Assembly (NCBI GenBank): GCA_021636625.1
Contig: JAJWLX010000099.1
Coordinates: 1 to 8,213 of the forward strand
Reading direction: 5' to 3'
From: Prevotella sp.
Lineage (GTDB): Bacteria; Bacteroidota; Bacteroidia; Bacteroidales; Bacteroidaceae
Length of the DNA stretch: 8,213 nt
Positions 5,198 to 8,213 of this stretch are shown here, in pieces. The position numbers were made by a program, and so were the translations under genes. Numbering within the stretch: the stretch's first letter is position 1; each line of letters opens with the position of its first letter. The notes below the pieces were generated by a model. That model was not told the origin of the DNA. It saw only the letters and a program-made list of their open reading frames with translations, and did not search any database.

Positions 5198-8153
5198 TGG
5201 CTCGAATATTTGACAGGTTAATAGTTATCACAGAGCGACACTTGCCATCATTTACCTTGATAGAAACTTCATTGTCGGTACAGCCTAAATCGTAACGCAC
5301 TATCTTACGAGCTTTCACGAGTCCGCTGCCGCCTTCTTTCTGAAGTCTATCTTCTGATGACAACAGCTGAGTGAATTTCTCGTTTAACAATTCTGCGTCG
5401 CCTGAGCAATTATTTTCAAAAATAATCGTCAAAACTCCGTCTTCAACCGTTGCATTGACATTGAACTCTTTTTTATATTCATCCTTGCTATGAAGCATCA
5501 TGTTGGTAATGAAGATACGAAGCAAATCACTGATATGAATGCAATACTCTCCCTTTATCTTCAAATCTTCGATACAATTACAATGCATTGTACAATTAAT
5601 ACTTGGATGCATCTTGCAGGTAATATTCCAAACTATATTCAACTGATTGGCAAAATTGAAATCATCAAACTTGGCATCCTGGATATGAAACCATTCTGTA
5701 ACAGCACCTATCCGTCGCTCTAATCGTGAGCGACAATCACTCAAGGTGTGACGGAACGCAGTCTTGAACCTAGTATTGCTGATCTTATCGCAAATTGGAC
5801 TCAAATCATCCAATGCAGTGCGAAGATGAGTGATGAACTCTCCTTGAAGAATAGCCCTAATTTTCGTCAAATTAACTGCTGTTACCTCCCACATGGTATA
5901 CATTAACATATCGCAGAAGGTTTCAAAAGAATCGGAGCTCAAATAAGAATGAAGGACATCCATACAAATTTTATCATCGCTCAATATATAATCGAAAGCA
6001 CCCTTGTCCTTTTCATCTATCCTTATTTGCAGCACATCACTCTTGAAAGAAGATATGCAAGTATCTACCTTCTGAGAAAATTTCTCCAACTCTGCCATCA
6101 AATAATCATTCTCATTCTCTGAAAGCGCACACCGATTTCTCCAATATGTAATTGGCACATACTTTTCATTTACCATGTTGAGAACCAGAACGCTTTCATC
6201 AAAAACAGAACGTACCTCTCCTTCAAAGACGCCATGACGGATACGAGTACTCAGATAGGTGCCCAGACCAAACTTGCTCTTCAAGAATTTATAGCGTATC
6301 TTGTCATAAAGCTGGTACGATATCTCCTTCAATGAGTTATCGGTAAAATGGACACCGGATGACCACACATCACGTACCTGCTCGTCAGGATGGCTCTTCA
6401 TCTGATCTACAAGTACCATTAAGCTACCATATTCCAAGAGTTTATTCTGTGTGCCATATTGTTCATAAAGACGACGGATATCAGCTAACTCATACTTTAT
6501 AATCGCAGGCTGGTTAGCATATATCTTGCTCTCATCCACCTTTCGCATACCCTCATAAGCTATCATCTCCTCAGACAATGCCTGTTGCCACTTCAGGTAT
6601 TGCTCCTTATGAGAGGTATCCATTTTGACAAGATAGGCTATAATGGCACGCATCTGATCCAAAACTTCACGGGTACTCTCTACGAATGTGGTATGTCGAA
6701 GGAAATCGTCCTGTACAATTTGCGCCAAGAACACTTCCACCTTCTTCTGGTCGAAGGTTTCAAAGACCTTGAGAAGTCCCTGTATCGGCTTTACCTCCAA
6801 ATATCGACAATAGGACTCCAAGAGGAAACTTAAGTCTGACTCCTCACGGATATTCATCACGGCAAATATCAGGAAATCCAAATTATACCGTAAACCTTTA
6901 TACTTGCTACGATTGAGATGATAAACAAAATCCTTAGTCATCAACTTAGCAACAAAGGCATGGTTTTCCATATATTTACCAACATAGTAACGAATGGCTC
7001 CCATACTGTCACCAGTCTCAACAAAATTGCTAAAGCATAAGTTTACTGCAGACTGAACTACAGGAACACATTCTTTGTACTCCTTGCAAATATCATCCAG
7101 CAAGGCATTACTCTTTTCGTATTCTTTATTGTTATGCAATATACGGGCATTGTCTATGCTGCTGATACAATCTACTACACCATCATCCTCATTGATGATA
7201 TTCTGAATGCGATGTTTCTGATACTTGATAACTACCGAACCCAAAATATGATGAGATGCCTCATCCAAATATTCGATTTGTTCATCTGTCTCATCAAACA
7301 TTTTGGCAAAGTAAGGATCAAAGGTGCGCTTGAACATAAAATGCAGATTTGTTGTATCGTTCATATCCTGCTGCCGCTTATGAAAATAATCTAATTCTGC
7401 ACAAATAGAAAATCCATATAAGCGCTTGCTGAACTGATAGAACTTATAGATATTCTCCTTGATGTTATCGCCATTCTTTATCAAATAGACTAAATGGGCC
7501 AGTTTATTGATGGGAGTATCAGCATCTGTGGTTATATTTTGAAAACCCTTCTTCGCCAATATCAAAGAATGGCAATAGAGCTTAATAAAATCAAAGTCTG
7601 AAGGATTCTTTGCTATATACGACTTGCATTCCCTGATAACTTCTTCATATTCGCCCACATAATAATGGTCTAAGACGCTGACGAATGCTGTATCAAAATA
7701 ACTCTCAGGCAATTTTTCCTTGCACAAAGCTACCAGCGGCAATAAATCTGGGTCTTTTAAACGCTTATACAGATGGCTGCCGACTTCTGTCAAAGCATAA
7801 TTTTCCAGTCCAGACTGAATACTGCAAACCTTGATGATGCGAATCAACAGAATGTAGCGGTCTATAAGTGAATTGGTAGATTCAAAAAGAAGCATAGGCG
7901 CCAATTCCTTGATAGAACTATTGCAATAGAAATTCAACCGGAACAGGAAATAATTGTCTCGATCCTTCAGGTATGTCTTGGAATTGCGCTTAAATATAGA
8001 CTCCAATTCCATATCAAAATCCAAGGCAGATATGTTTTCCATGCTTCGCTTATATAAGAAATGAAGCAGGAGAGAAACATATCCCCTTTTATCCTCTTTA
8101 TGTATCTGGTTGACTTCTGATACCAAACGTATCATCTGTTCACTATCCCCCAT
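5190..8153 (-). CDS. dtcA: Detocs sensor DtcA: helical-repeat protein with histidine-kinase-like ATPase end
   Basis: Counting from the ATG at 8151-8153 the protein has 987 residues and no membrane segment or signal peptide, so it is cytosolic. Roughly 150-480 is helical with TPR-like stretches (YEEVIRECKSYIAKNPSDFD; KEYEKSNALLDDICKEY) and probably senses infection. A motif STRIRHGVFEGEVRSVF lies at about 635-651. EFITHLRTALDDL at 772-784 resembles the phosphoacceptor helix of histidine kinases (His776). LRIFITNMMLHS (N box, Asn884) and EGGSGLVKARKIV (G2 box, 940-952) mark a divergent GHKL ATPase; the classical DxGxG box is not seen, with FENNCSGD in its place. Expected role: autophosphorylate on phage infection and pass phosphate to DtcC and DtcB. 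A TTG directly before the ATG, or the ATG at 8133-8135, are alternative starts. A 30-bp repeat ends four bases upstream. It appears intact. Confidence 0.85.
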   Translation of the reverse strand: MGDSEQMIRLVSEVNQIHKEDKRGYVSLLLHFLYKRSMENISALDFDMELESIFKRNSKTYLKDRDNYFLFRLNFYCNSSIKELAPMLLFESTNSLIDRYILLIRIIKVCSIQSGLENYALTEVGSHLYKRLKDPDLLPLVALCKEKLPESYFDTAFVSVLDHYYVGEYEEVIRECKSYIAKNPSDFDFIKLYCHSLILAKKGFQNITTDADTPINKLAHLVYLIKNGDNIKENIYKFYQFSKRLYGFSICAELDYFHKRQQDMNDTTNLHFMFKRTFDPYFAKMFDETDEQIEYLDEASHHILGSVVIKYQKHRIQNIINEDDGVVDCISSIDNARILHNNKEYEKSNALLDDICKEYKECVPVVQSAVNLCFSNFVETGDSMGAIRYYVGKYMENHAFVAKLMTKDFVYHLNRSKYKGLRYNLDFLIFAVMNIREESDLSFLLESYCRYLEVKPIQGLLKVFETFDQKKVEVFLAQIVQDDFLRHTTFVESTREVLDQMRAIIAYLVKMDTSHKEQYLKWQQALSEEMIAYEGMRKVDESKIYANQPAIIKYELADIRRLYEQYGTQNKLLEYGSLMVLVDQMKSHPDEQVRDVWSSGVHFTDNSLKEISYQLYDKIRYKFLKSKFGLGTYLSTRIRHGVFEGEVRSVFDESVLVLNMVNEKYVPITYWRNRCALSENENDYLMAELEKFSQKVDTCISSFKSDVLQIRIDEKDKGAFDYILSDDKICMDVLHSYLSSDSFETFCDMLMYTMWEVTAVNLTKIRAILQGEFITHLRTALDDLSPICDKISNTRFKTAFRHTLSDCRSRLERRIGAVTEWFHIQDAKFDDFNFANQLNIVWNITCKMHPSINCTMHCNCIEDLKIKGEYCIHISDLLRIFITNMMLHSKDEYKKEFNVNATVEDGVLTIIFENNCSGDAELLNEKFTQLLSSEDRLQKEGGSGLVKARKIVRYDLGCTDNEVSIKVNDGKCRSVITINLSNIRANG

Positions 8154-8157
8154 CAAA

Positions 8158-8187
8158 CGTATATCACCATTACAGCGTCCCCACTAT
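8158..8187 (-). repeat. 30-bp direct repeat, right copy, directly upstream of dtcA
   Basis: The segment matches 1182-1211 with a single mismatch, in the same orientation. On the minus strand it runs into TACGTTTG, which fits the Bacteroidota -7 box TAnnTTTG, but that box abuts the chosen dtcA ATG and no clear -33 element is seen. If it were the promoter, translation would have to start further in, at the ATG of 8133-8135. Beyond the repeat, CACT and AGTAG (8183-8197) form a weak inverted repeat like those at the other copies. Promoter/leader or recombination boundary are both possible. Confidence 0.7.
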
Positions 8188-8213
8188 TTTACAAGTAGTT
8201 ACACGTATCTGTT

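Noticed and set aside
1..8213. tRNA, rRNA, integrase or insertion-sequence transposase genes
   Set aside because: No tRNA cloverleaf, rRNA-like segment, DDE/tyrosine-recombinase protein or IS terminal repeats could be found by eye on either strand.

Overview
The window reads as an accessory, probably defence-related stretch of a Bacteroidota chromosome. A gut Prevotella/Segatella-like host is my best guess. This rests on AT-rich protein style, very weak Shine-Dalgarno signals, a TAnnTTTG-type promoter box before one gene, and an ORF6N-domain gene of a kind common in that phylum. The species call is inference. Every gene I can support lies on the minus strand, so transcription runs from right to left.

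Right part (8153 to 3509): a tightly overlapped three-gene operon. It has a 987-residue repeat-rich sensor with a divergent histidine-kinase-like ATPase end, a stand-alone receiver domain, and a receiver domain fused to a nucleoside-phosphorylase-family effector. Gene order, domain content and overlaps match Detocs, the 'defensive two-component system' against phages (DtcA sensor kinase, DtcB phosphate-buffering receiver, DtcC receiver plus ATP-cleaving nucleosidase). Here the effector reading frame is broken by one extra base in a run of five G (plus strand), just before the catalytic C-terminal part.

Middle (3508 to 2462): terminator-like hairpins, then an ORF6N-domain gene with a good promoter. 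That gene has lost its middle and joins out of frame to the last ~45 residues of a phospholipase-D-like tail. About 420 bp without a gene follow, holding a series of tandem, mutually related palindromes.

Left part (2461 to 1): a complete rfbC (dTDP-4-dehydrorhamnose 3,5-epimerase), a tiny ORF with an in-frame stop, an unrecognised ~175-residue protein that seems to carry a one-base frameshift near its start, and an AAA/ABC-type ATPase containing only the N-terminal half of its family.

A 30-bp sequence is present at 1182-1211 and again, with one mismatch, at 8158-8187 directly in front of the Detocs-like operon. A degraded third copy (1059-1088) sits in front of the AAA ATPase. Each copy abuts an inverted repeat. 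These may be shared promoter or leader sequences of defence genes, or boundaries of exchangeable cassettes. Several genes here are broken while dtcA and dtcB look whole, so this looks like a region of turnover and decay, unless the one-base lesions are sequence errors.
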